Shown here: positions 20,481-28,857 of the stretch, one piece after another
Layout: each line of letters opens with the position of its first letter
Numbering within the stretch: position 1 is the stretch's first letter
NCBI GenBank assembly: GCA_013214905.1
Contig: JABSRV010000015.1
Coordinates: 1-36,211 of the forward strand
Reading direction: 5' to 3'
Source of the DNA: Psychrobium sp.
GTDB taxonomy: Bacteria > Pseudomonadota > Gammaproteobacteria > Enterobacterales > Psychrobiaceae
Length of the DNA stretch: 36,211 nt
The notes under the pieces: generated by a model
Told to the model about the DNA's origin: nothing
Databases searched by the model: none
Seen by the model: only the letters and a program-made list of their open reading frames with translations
Position numbers and translations under genes: made by a program

Positions 20481-20723
20481 ATGAAAACTTTATTACTTGC
20501 TTCTGCTTTAGGTCTTACTCTTTTAGCTACATCAGCTACTGCCGCTGTAAATACCGCTGAAACTTCTGTATGGCGTAAAATTGACATTGCTCCAGTAGCC
20601 GTTACTGATAATACTAAAACTGAAAAATCATCAGTATGGCGTAAAATTGATATCCGCCCTGTTGCTGCGAACAATACAACAAAAGCAGAAAAAACTGCGG
20701 TATGGCGTAAAATTGACATCTAA
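20481..20723 (+). CDS. Predicted secreted 80-aa peptide with three VWRKIDI repeats
   Basis: MKTLLLASALGLTLLATSATA|A...SVWRKIDIAPVAV...SVWRKIDIRPVAA...AVWRKIDI*; GGGA 8 nt before ATG; terminator follows. Confidence 0.75.
   Translation: MKTLLLASALGLTLLATSATAAVNTAETSVWRKIDIAPVAVTDNTKTEKSSVWRKIDIRPVAANNTTKAEKTAVWRKIDI
20568..20719 (+). repeat. Three copies of GTATGGCGTAAAATTGA(C/T)AT at exact 66-bp spacing
   Basis: Copies at 20568, 20634 and 20700. Confidence 0.95.
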
Positions 20724-20798
20724 TCACTATTTGATATGTCAGGCTAACAAAAAAATCAGTTAGCGTGATAATGTATCAATCGTGAAACGTATAAAAAG

Positions 20799-20821
20799 AA
20801 GAGCCGATGGCTCTTTTTTTA
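20799..20821 (+). terminator. Rho-independent terminator after the repeat-peptide gene
   Basis: AAGAGCC-GAT-GGCTCTT followed by T-run. Confidence 0.9.
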
Positions 20822-20907
20822 TGTTTAGATTTTAAGACATTACACAAAAGTGATAGAACATACCACTAGAAAGGTTGGTAAGCAGACAATTATTGCCACT
20901 ATAGTAC

Positions 20908-22029
20908 TTAATTTGCCGGGTAAAAAGCGCCTAAAATTGCCGCTTTATTGGCACCTGTAACGCGTGGTAGATTACTGGTTAATTTATTGATAAAACAATA
21001 GGCTAACCAAGAAAATGCAATGCCTTCTACCCACTGTGGCGCCAGGCCAAGGTCATCAGTAGAACCCACATCAGTCAATGGCATTAATTGCTTGAGTCGC
21101 GTCAATAAATCGTCATTAAAAACACCACCACCGCAAACATAAAGTTTATTAACCTGTGCTAATGGCAATATAGATTGGGCAATGGACTGAGCCGTCAGTT
21201 GAGCCAAGGTCGCTTGCACATCTTGTGGCGCTAAGTGGTTAAACTGTTGCAGTTGCTGCGTTAGCCAACGTGCGTTAAATAATTCTCGTCCGGTGCTTTT
21301 AGGCGCCGCTTTGGCAAAATATGGCTCGTCTAACATGTGCTGTAATAGCGCCTCATTAACCGCGCCGGTTGCCGCCCATTGTCCGCCATCATCATAAGGT
21401 TGCTGATGATGTTTTTTGTGCCAATAATCGAGCAGCGTATTGCCAGGGCCCGTATCAAAACCAAGTGTCTTGTCGGGATCCTTATCAAGCAATGTAATAT
21501 TAGCGATACCGCCAATATTTAAAATCACTCTATTTTCAACCTTGCTTTGAAATAGCTGTTGGTGAAAAGCTGGCACTAGTGGTGCGCCTTGTCCGCCTAA
21601 CGCAATGTCTTTACGACGAAAATCAGCGACAGTATCGATGTTTGTCATTACCGCAATGGTGCTAGCATCACCTATTTGCATTGAAAAAGGGTATTGGGCA
21701 TCGGGCATATGACGGACGGTTTGGCCGTGAGAGCCAATGGCAATTATTTGACTAGCTTCTATGCCAGCGTGATGCAATAACTCGATGGTAGCGAAGGCAA
21801 ATAATTCACCACAAGCGCGATCGCATTGCCCCAATAAATTAATATCGTTGCATTGGGGGTCGGCTAAGCGATGTAATTTTTCTAGCAGGGACGGGGTTAT
21901 CGGTTTGTCGTGACTAGCAATAAGTTTAGGAATGCCACTGGCGAAATCAACTAAGACCGCGTCAACGCCATCCATGCTGGTGCCCGACATCAAACCTACA
22001 TAATATTGAGGTGCGGCGCTATTACTCAT
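20908..22029 (-). CDS. anmK: Anhydro-N-acetylmuramic acid kinase
   Basis: YYVGLMSGTSMDGVDAVLVDF...IGSHGQTVRHMP...VILNIGGIANITLL...GFDTGPGNTLLD. Confidence 0.96.
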   Translation of the reverse strand: MSNSAAPQYYVGLMSGTSMDGVDAVLVDFASGIPKLIASHDKPITPSLLEKLHRLADPQCNDINLLGQCDRACGELFAFATIELLHHAGIEASQIIAIGSHGQTVRHMPDAQYPFSMQIGDASTIAVMTNIDTVADFRRKDIALGGQGAPLVPAFHQQLFQSKVENRVILNIGGIANITLLDKDPDKTLGFDTGPGNTLLDYWHKKHHQQPYDDGGQWAATGAVNEALLQHMLDEPYFAKAAPKSTGRELFNARWLTQQLQQFNHLAPQDVQATLAQLTAQSIAQSILPLAQVNKLYVCGGGVFNDDLLTRLKQLMPLTDVGSTDDLGLAPQWVEGIAFSWLAYCFINKLTSNLPRVTGANKAAILGAFYPAN

Positions 22030-23428
22030 TGCTAGCTAGCATAATGCGTTTATTGGTGGCTAGTTGCGCCATCCTATTATTCGCGATGCTTAAGAATGCA
22101 GCTTTTTGTTTTTTCGCCAGTGATTGTGATTTTGGTAATTTAACCGTGCGCGGATTACGGTGAGATCCGTTAACCAAAAACTCATAATGTAAGTGGGCGC
22201 CGGTGACTCGTCCGGTAGAACCCACAGTACCAATGCGTTGGCCTTGCTTAACCTTGGCGCCTTTTTTGACGTACTTTTTGGTTAAATGCAGGTATTTGGT
22301 TAGATACTTTTCACCGTGTTTAATGAAAACGTAATTACCATTATATTTACTATATGCCGACGCTATTACGGTTCCTGATCCGGCTGCCATTACCGGTGTA
22401 CCGCGCTTCGCTGCGTAATCAATGCCGTTATGGGCACGAATTTTACCAGTGACTGGATGCTTGCGGCGTGGATTGAAATTAGAACTAATATAGTTAAATT
22501 TTACCGGTGTGCGTAGAAATGCTTTACGCATGCTGCGCCCTGTCGCTGAATAATATTCGCCATCAGTATGTCTAATTGCTTGATAACTTTGACCTTGGTT
22601 GATGAACTCTGCCGCCAAAATGTTACCGGTCTTTACTTCAACGCCATCTAAAAACTTGCTTTCATAGATAATATTAAATTGATCACCTTTACGAATATCT
22701 AAGGCGAAATCGATATCCCAACCAAAAATATTAGCCAAATTCATGATCAAAGAAGCTTCAATGCCAGCTTCTATACCTGCATTCCAAAAATTACTACTGA
22801 TAACGGCGCTGGCCATTTTCTCACGAGTTTCTAATTGAGCGGTAAATTGAGACGCTTGATAGCCAGTATCTGTTTTGACAATTTCTAAGCGATTAATAAA
22901 ATCTTGTTGGTAGGTAAGCTTAATCAGTTGTTTTTTTGCGTTAGCGCCAAAATGAATAATTTGTCCCGGCATTATTTTTTTGAGGCTAGCGGTTGCTTTG
23001 CCAAGACTGGTAATACGATGCAGGGTTGTGGCGCTAAAACCAGCACGAGAGAATATTAAAGCTAAATTGTCACCGGACTTCACTTTCACTTGCTGCCAAG
23101 TCAACTTGTCGGCTGGCTCAAGGTCGATAGCTTGGTCGTTATTAACCGTCACCAACGAATCTTTACTGTGTGTTGTGCGCAACTTAGTCGCGGTATTTGC
23201 AGGCGTTGGCTGGGCCAAATTAATCGCAGAGCCGACCTCACCATCATTCATTTGCTGTGGCATACGCACTTCATAACGAGTGGCTATGGCAAGTGAATCT
23301 TCGCCGCCAGATATTTTAGACGCCTTGGCATCTTCACTGGGCAGTAAAAATAAAAGGCCAGTAATCACACAGACAGTAATTAGCAACTGTTTATGGCGAC
23401 GTGGCAATTGATGATAAATATGAGTCAT
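22022..23428 (-). CDS. mepM: M23 murein DD-endopeptidase (MepM/YebA-like)
   Basis: N-terminal OapA-like/LysM-like region; HNGIDYAAKRGTPVMAAGSGTV...GAHLHYEFLVNG M23 motifs; overlaps anmK by 8 bp. Confidence 0.92.
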   Translation of the reverse strand: MTHIYHQLPRRHKQLLITVCVITGLLFLLPSEDAKASKISGGEDSLAIATRYEVRMPQQMNDGEVGSAINLAQPTPANTATKLRTTHSKDSLVTVNNDQAIDLEPADKLTWQQVKVKSGDNLALIFSRAGFSATTLHRITSLGKATASLKKIMPGQIIHFGANAKKQLIKLTYQQDFINRLEIVKTDTGYQASQFTAQLETREKMASAVISSNFWNAGIEAGIEASLIMNLANIFGWDIDFALDIRKGDQFNIIYESKFLDGVEVKTGNILAAEFINQGQSYQAIRHTDGEYYSATGRSMRKAFLRTPVKFNYISSNFNPRRKHPVTGKIRAHNGIDYAAKRGTPVMAAGSGTVIASAYSKYNGNYVFIKHGEKYLTKYLHLTKKYVKKGAKVKQGQRIGTVGSTGRVTGAHLHYEFLVNGSHRNPRTVKLPKSQSLAKKQKAAFLSIANNRMAQLATNKRIMLASNE

Positions 23429-23577
23429 GACTTAAAACAAACCTTACAATAAAATTTAAAAAGGGTGCTAAACCGTGCCGTTTAATATTCAATTCCGCTC
23501 TTTAATCGCGTAAGATTAGCAGCTTTATGTATATCCTTAAACCTATAAGCATCTTTTGAACCAACAAAATGCTACTT

Positions 23578-23720
23578 TATACCCAAAATCATTGGAATTG
23601 CAGTGAAGCCGTCAAGGTTCGAATCGCCTGAGCTTATTGAGCCCTTAGCCAGTAAAAGCTAAGTAATTGTGATTCGAATCCGCCGACAATAAAACTGCGG
23701 TTTCAAGGGTAACGGGTATA
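23578..23720. repeat. Dispersed intergenic repeat element, terminal TATACCC...GGGTATA
   Basis: Starts tatacccaaaatcattggaattgcagtg (inverted copy at 881-908), ends gggtata; internal CTTAGC...GCTAAG hairpin and TTCGAATC motifs. Confidence 0.75.
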
Positions 23721-23721
23721 G

Positions 23722-24366
23722 TTACAACTTTGCGGTATCTAAAATACCGTGGCGGATCGCCAAATGCGTTAATTCAACGTCACCGTTAACTTCTAATTTA
23801 CTAAACAAACGATAACGATAAGAATTGACTGTTTTAGGACTTAGGCTTAATTGCTCCGAAATATCGGTAACCTTTTGCCCAGAGGTAATCATCATCATAA
23901 TTTGTAACTCACGCTCTGACAACGCTTGAAACGGATTGTCTTGCGAAGGTTTAAATTGGCTAAGCGCCATTTGCTGGGCAATTTCTGGTGACAGATATCG
24001 TTGTCCCGCTTTAACTTGTCTGATGGCATTAATCATTTCTATCGGCGCAGCGCCTTTGGTTAGATAACCTGCGGCACCAGCCTGCATAACTTTTGTTGGG
24101 TATGGTTCTTCGCCATGGATACTGATCACAATCACTTTAACGTCTGGATTTAGACGCAAAATACGACGTGTAGCTTCAATCCCGCCTATGCCTGGCATGT
24201 TCATGTCCATTAATACAATATCAGTATCGTTATTACGACACCATTGCACGGCAATTTCACCAGAATCGGCTTCACCAACAACCTTTATGCCACGAACATC
24301 TTCTAACAGGCGTCTAATGCCAGTTCGTACCAATTCATGGTCGTCGACCAAAAAAACATTTATCAA
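23722..24366 (-). CDS. uvrY: NarL/FixJ response regulator, UvrY/GacA type
   Basis: MINVFLVDDHELVRTGIRRLLEDVRGIKVVGEADSGEIAV...LMDMNMPGIGGIEATRRIL...LSERELQIMMMITSGQKVTDISEQLSLSPKTVNSYRYRLF. Confidence 0.93.
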   Translation of the reverse strand: MINVFLVDDHELVRTGIRRLLEDVRGIKVVGEADSGEIAVQWCRNNDTDIVLMDMNMPGIGGIEATRRILRLNPDVKVIVISIHGEEPYPTKVMQAGAAGYLTKGAAPIEMINAIRQVKAGQRYLSPEIAQQMALSQFKPSQDNPFQALSERELQIMMMITSGQKVTDISEQLSLSPKTVNSYRYRLFSKLEVNGDVELTHLAIRHGILDTAKL

Positions 24367-24554
24367 TTCGTTCCCCTTATGCCGTTGTTTTCAATGGCTA
24401 AAGATATAATTTCAGGGTATTACAACAATCCGTTACCACAACGCTATCGCTGACAATTCAATCAGTTAACTGCCCGCGAATGATAGTATGACCGTTTTTT
24501 GGTGGCGTGTCTGCAATTACAACTGATAAAAGTGCATTAGCACTAACAATTGCA

Positions 24555-25883
24555 TTATAAAATGATCTTTAACCGTTGCTTTGGTTGCAGTGGATTGTTA
24601 GTCGACAAACGATTCCAGCGCACTATATCTTGCACTTTTACCTTATATTTTCGACTTATATTCCACAAGTTGTCCCCGTTTTTCACAATGTAAACTAATC
24701 GCTCTTTTCTCACCTTAGCGCTTTGCCATGGGTGCAGCTGTGCACTCACGTACGGCACAACTAACGTTTGGCCAATTCTAATTCGACTTGATGACAATCG
24801 ATTTAGTTTTTTTATGCCCTCTACCGTTGTGCCAACCCGCCGCGCAATCACACTTAAGCTATCGCCTGATTTAACGACATGGCGATGCCAGCGAAACCAA
24901 TCTTTTTTATTTATTGACTCCAGTTTTTGTCTAAATTTACTTTCCACCACTGCAGGGATCATTAACTGGTATTGACGATTGGGTGCGGTAGCCCATCTAT
25001 TATATGCAGGATTAAGACGCAGCAATTGTTTAGGAGTCATATTGGCCCACTCTGCCGCCAATGTAAGATCGAGCTGACTATCAAGTTCTATCAACGCCAC
25101 CGCTGGCTTATTAGCGATAGGGGTAAATGTATAATTGAGCGCCTTAGCATGTTGTAATATATCTGCGATCGCTAGCAATTTCGGCACAAAATCAGACGTT
25201 TCTGACGGCAAACGCAGCGACCAGAAATCAATAGGCTTATGCTCTCGTTTATTTTTCTTGATCGCTCTACCTACGCGCCCTTCCCCCGAATTAAACGCGG
25301 CAATCGCATTAAGCCAATCTTGACCTAAGGTTTTGTGGAAGAACTGAAAATAATCTAATGCAGCGCGAGTTGATTGCACAATGTCACGTCGATCATCAAC
25401 CCACCAGTTTTGGTGCAAGTCAAAGCGCTCACCTGAGATAGGCATAAACTGCCATAAGCCAACCGCTTTTTTATGTGATACGCCATAGGGAATATATGCG
25501 CTTTCAACAATAGGCAGTAGCGCGAGTTCTACTGGCATGTTGCGCTTTTCCAGCTCGGTCACAATGTAATATAGAAAAGGTTCGGCGCGTTTGGAGATAG
25601 TCACCATAAAATTAGGATGACTTAAATAATATTGTCGCCATTTCTCAACGGCCTTATTGCGCGGTACTTTAATACTTAACTGACTGCGTATACGCTGCCA
25701 CACATCGTCATGTTGATGAGGTTTTTTGGCGATAATAACAGGCTGACCTATCGGTTCTTTAATGAATTCAGGTACATTAACCACCTTTTTTTCCACTGTT
25801 GTTACCGATTGCGGCGTTTGCTGACACGCACTAATGCTCAGTAACAAACTCAATGTTAAGGTTACTAATAAAGGTTTTTTCAT
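24555..25883 (-). CDS. mltD: Membrane-bound lytic murein transglycosylase D with LysM repeats
   Basis: Lipobox LSISAC; LPIVESAYIPYGVSHKKAVGLWQFMPISGERFDL...AFNSGEGRV; two C-terminal LysM modules (VKSGDSLSVIARRVGTT; VKNGDNLWNISRKYKVK). Confidence 0.95.
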   Translation of the reverse strand: MKKPLLVTLTLSLLLSISACQQTPQSVTTVEKKVVNVPEFIKEPIGQPVIIAKKPHQHDDVWQRIRSQLSIKVPRNKAVEKWRQYYLSHPNFMVTISKRAEPFLYYIVTELEKRNMPVELALLPIVESAYIPYGVSHKKAVGLWQFMPISGERFDLHQNWWVDDRRDIVQSTRAALDYFQFFHKTLGQDWLNAIAAFNSGEGRVGRAIKKNKREHKPIDFWSLRLPSETSDFVPKLLAIADILQHAKALNYTFTPIANKPAVALIELDSQLDLTLAAEWANMTPKQLLRLNPAYNRWATAPNRQYQLMIPAVVESKFRQKLESINKKDWFRWHRHVVKSGDSLSVIARRVGTTVEGIKKLNRLSSSRIRIGQTLVVPYVSAQLHPWQSAKVRKERLVYIVKNGDNLWNISRKYKVKVQDIVRWNRLSTNNPLQPKQRLKIIL

Positions 25884-25923
25884 GGATAAATTCTTTTTAT
25901 TGTAATGTAAAATGGAATGCAAA

Positions 25924-26811
25924 CTATCGCGGCGCGCAATCGCTCGCCACTTTACAGTGACCTAACGCCCAATACAATCCTTGAATGGCAGTGGTTGGGA
26001 ATGCGGTTTGATGATTGGCACCAGCAATAATTACCAATTTTGTGTGCAAGTTTGGTTGCTGCCACGCCGCCATGTTGTGATAAAATGTTTTCGCGTCTTG
26101 CACCATGTCATAATGACTCTCTTGTTTTTTGTTTTCGCGATCACCTATCGCAATAAACACATTGGCATTAATGCTTGGCATGTTCTTTTTAAATTGTTGC
26201 TCTAAACGAAAGATAAATTGATCATTAAACCAAAATGATGGGCTGCCCAAAATGTAGTTTTTAAATAGCTGCGGTTTAGTCATCAACATGTAAGCGCCAA
26301 ATAGCCCCCCTAATGAATTGCCAACAAAGGTACGGTTACTCTTATCAACTCGGTAGTTATCTGCCATGTATTTAAAGACGACATTTTCAATGAACGCCAT
26401 ATGCAGGGGCGCGCCTCCGGTTTCTTTACGCCACGATAATGCCTTAATTGGCGTGTAATCAAACACTCGGCTATGATCACGTTTTGATCTTTTGGCATAA
26501 GAAATACCGACAATGATCGCTTGATCCATTTTTTTCACATTCATTGGATAGCGTGTCGCGCCAGAAACGATTTGAAAGGCGTATAACGCATCGGTTAAAT
26601 AGATCACCGGATACTTTTTGTCACTATTTTGGGTGTATGTTTTTGGTAATTTGATAAACAATGGATATACCCGTTTACTCACGGGATCGGTAACATCGAT
26701 GACTGCGCTGCGCGGTATGCTAAAGGCTTGCTCATTTGCCATTGTAGATGGGCTAAACGAGCATAAAAACATGATCAATAATAACGATGTAATGGCAGTT
26801 AAATGTGACAA
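25924..26811 (-). CDS. Secreted alpha/beta-hydrolase esterase (enterochelin-esterase/esterase D-like)
   Basis: Signal peptide; YPVIYLTDALYAF...TFVGNSLGGLFGAYMLMTKPQLFKNYILGSPSFWFND nucleophile elbow GNSLGG. Confidence 0.88.
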   Translation of the reverse strand: MSHLTAITSLLLIMFLCSFSPSTMANEQAFSIPRSAVIDVTDPVSKRVYPLFIKLPKTYTQNSDKKYPVIYLTDALYAFQIVSGATRYPMNVKKMDQAIIVGISYAKRSKRDHSRVFDYTPIKALSWRKETGGAPLHMAFIENVVFKYMADNYRVDKSNRTFVGNSLGGLFGAYMLMTKPQLFKNYILGSPSFWFNDQFIFRLEQQFKKNMPSINANVFIAIGDRENKKQESHYDMVQDAKTFYHNMAAWQQPNLHTKLVIIAGANHQTAFPTTAIQGLYWALGHCKVASDCAPR

Positions 26812-26843
26812 AGAAAATTCCTTAAACGCTAATGAGTAAATAA

Positions 26844-28280
26844 TTATAGATTGTTCACGAGCGCTAACATCTCGCTAGGATCGATGCGCTGCTCCCCTTC
26901 AATCAATTCAAAATGTAAATGAGGGCCCGTCGTTCGCCCTGTAACGCCAACCGTCCCTATTTTTTGGCCAGCGGTAATATATTCATCCACGCTAACATTG
27001 AAACTATCTAGGTGTGCATAAAGGGTATGTTGGCCATTGTGATGTTTAATGAGCACCACCTTGCCATAATTTTTATTAAGGCTAGTCGTATCAGCACTGA
27101 CCACTATTCCTGCCAGACTAGCAGTGACTTTGGTACCTAAAGGCGCTGCAAAATCAATGGCCTTATGTGCTTTATTCCCGCGAAAACTACTGACATGGCC
27201 AAAACCAGAACTGATCCTTGCATTAGTAATTGGCAGTGCCCCTTGCTGAACGGACCATAAATCGCTAACAATAATAAAGGGTTTTGCGCCAACAGAACTC
27301 ACCAACACCATAAACACGGTTAGTGATAACAATAAAAGATGCCATGTATTAAACGATTTACTTGGCGTAGCCGCCATAGTAAGGCGCAAACGCGTTTCAA
27401 ACTGCTGCTTATTGGTATGGGGATCGGCGAAGTTCGAGCTTATCAGTTGATCTGACTGGCGCCGGCTTTGTTTCAGACTCGCGATTAAGGCTTGGGCATA
27501 TTGCAGCTTATTTTTAGGGTCTTGGCGTAGTACATCAGCATCACAATTAATTTCCATTTGTAGTAAAAATCGCTGTTCTAATAGCGCAATGAATGGATTA
27601 AACCAGCACAACGCTGAGATAAATCGCATCACGATAACCGATTTGGGATCCCACCGTTTGCAATGATTAAGTTCATGTTCAATTAACAGTCTTTGCGCAC
27701 TACCTTCCATCTCAAAGACGTAATTAGGCAACACCAATGTATGGCTAAATAGTCCACAAACAAAGGGCGATATAGATTGTTCACTCTTAACAACCTTAAT
27801 AGAATGCCGTGAAATAGTTGCCTGTTGCGCGGCCGTGGCGCTGCGTAATACATCAATGGGTGTGCATTGATTAACGAGTTTTCTTAGCTGATTTAGCGCG
27901 CGAAAAAAACGACAAAGATGAACCACGGTGCCAATCAATACCCCCGCCATGACCGCGAACAAGATAAGCGGCGTGAACTCATATTCGATAATATCGTGGC
28001 TTAGTTTGTGTGCTAACAAAGGCTGTAAATTGTCGACTTGCCATGGCGATTTTAAGACGTCAGGAATGAATGCATTGACCTCTCTACTAGGCTGTACAAT
28101 AAAAGGCGCAATAGCTAATACAAAAATAGCTTGCCACCAACGTGACCACTGGCCCAAGGCAGGCCGTAATTTATTCATAAGCAATGCGATGGCTAGTAAT
28201 AATGCGCTCCAGCCAACAAACATTAAAAGTTGTAATAATAACGCGTAAGTTATCGTCTCAAAATGCATGTTATGACTCAT
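26844..28280 (-). CDS. M56 (BlaR1-like) membrane metalloprotease fused to C-terminal M23 endopeptidase domain
   Basis: Multi-TM N-terminus, LLIEHELNHCKRWDPKSVIVMR (HExxH), ISSGFG...HKAIDFAAPLGTKV...GPHLHFELIEG (M23). Start probably 28280 or 28268, overlapping or abutting the upstream BlaI gene. Confidence 0.92.
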   Translation of the reverse strand: MSHNMHFETITYALLLQLLMFVGWSALLLAIALLMNKLRPALGQWSRWWQAIFVLAIAPFIVQPSREVNAFIPDVLKSPWQVDNLQPLLAHKLSHDIIEYEFTPLILFAVMAGVLIGTVVHLCRFFRALNQLRKLVNQCTPIDVLRSATAAQQATISRHSIKVVKSEQSISPFVCGLFSHTLVLPNYVFEMEGSAQRLLIEHELNHCKRWDPKSVIVMRFISALCWFNPFIALLEQRFLLQMEINCDADVLRQDPKNKLQYAQALIASLKQSRRQSDQLISSNFADPHTNKQQFETRLRLTMAATPSKSFNTWHLLLLSLTVFMVLVSSVGAKPFIIVSDLWSVQQGALPITNARISSGFGHVSSFRGNKAHKAIDFAAPLGTKVTASLAGIVVSADTTSLNKNYGKVVLIKHHNGQHTLYAHLDSFNVSVDEYITAGQKIGTVGVTGRTTGPHLHFELIEGEQRIDPSEMLALVNNL

Positions 28281-28653
28281 TACCGTCTTGTGCTTGTTGC
28301 AACTCTTTAAGCAGTTTTTCGAAATCTTCAATTTCATGTTCATTAATCAGCTTACTATCTGCAAACATGGCGATCGGTAATGGCCCGTCAATTTCAAAAA
28401 TTCGTTTGGCAAAGTCTTGCGCGTAACATGCTAGGGTTTTGACCTTGTCGATTTTGGCAAAATAAATTTTCTTGTTGCCTTGAGAGGCTACGCTAACGAA
28501 CGCTTTATCACCCATGCGCTCTAGCGTTTTACGGGTTGAAGAATAGCTCCAACCAAGCAAGGGCTCTATTTGGTCGTGCAGTTGACGCGCTGTTTGCGGT
28601 TCGAGATGCCACAACAGCTTAAGTATTTCTAATTCAGGGTTAGTCGGTTGCAT
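28270..28653 (-). CDS. BlaI/MecI/CopY-family repressor
   Basis: MQPTNPELEILKLLWHLEPQTARQLHDQIEPLLGWSYSSTRKTLERMGDKAFV; the annotated upstream GTG (28704) lies in the palindrome, so ATG 28653 is preferred. Confidence 0.9.
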   Translation of the reverse strand: MQPTNPELEILKLLWHLEPQTARQLHDQIEPLLGWSYSSTRKTLERMGDKAFVSVASQGNKKIYFAKIDKVKTLACYAQDFAKRIFEIDGPLPIAMFADSKLINEHEIEDFEKLLKELQQAQDGNES

Positions 28654-28686
28654 TACAGTTTCTTTATTATTATCAACAAGCTGATT

Positions 28687-28704
28687 GTGCGACAAGTGTC
28701 GCAC
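28687..28704. promoter_or_regulatory. Candidate BlaI operator 1: GTGCGACA-AG-TGTCGCAC
   Basis: Perfect 8-bp inverted repeat, 2-bp spacer, just upstream of the BlaI ATG. Confidence 0.65.
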
Positions 28705-28719
28705 TTAAGCAAGGGCATT

Positions 28720-28737
28720 CTGCGACAAGCGTCGCAG
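28720..28737. promoter_or_regulatory. Candidate BlaI operator 2: CTGCGACA-AG-CGTCGCAG
   Basis: Near-copy of operator 1, centre-to-centre 33 bp. Confidence 0.65.
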
Positions 28738-28857
28738 TTATATGGTAGTCGAAAATAAACTACCTATTAAATACTAACTCACTCAAACCTATTGACACGG
28801 ATCTGACCTGCTGAAACAATGCGAGCATAATAGTCAGTAACATAATAGTGATAACAC

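Noticed and set aside
20459-20719. Minus-strand 86-aa ORF with repeated SILRHT
   Set aside because: Mirror of the VWRKIDI repeats; no signal for independent expression, plus strand has signal peptide, RBS and terminator.
20568-20719. Regular repeats as a CRISPR array
   Set aside because: In-frame coding repeats with a 66-bp period and similar linkers; no cas genes.
20743-20764. GCTAAC...GTTAGC hairpin as the terminator of the repeat peptide
   Set aside because: No following T-run; the AAGAGCC/GGCTCTT hairpin with T-run at 20799 is far better.
23610-23690. tRNA T-arm-like ggttcgaatc / gattcgaatcc in the repeat
   Set aside because: No acceptor, D or anticodon arms could be assembled; TTCGAATC is self-complementary and part of the repeat.
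28654-28704. GTG start of the BlaI ORF at 28704
   Set aside because: Within the palindrome; homology begins at MQPTNPELEILKLLW (ATG 28653).
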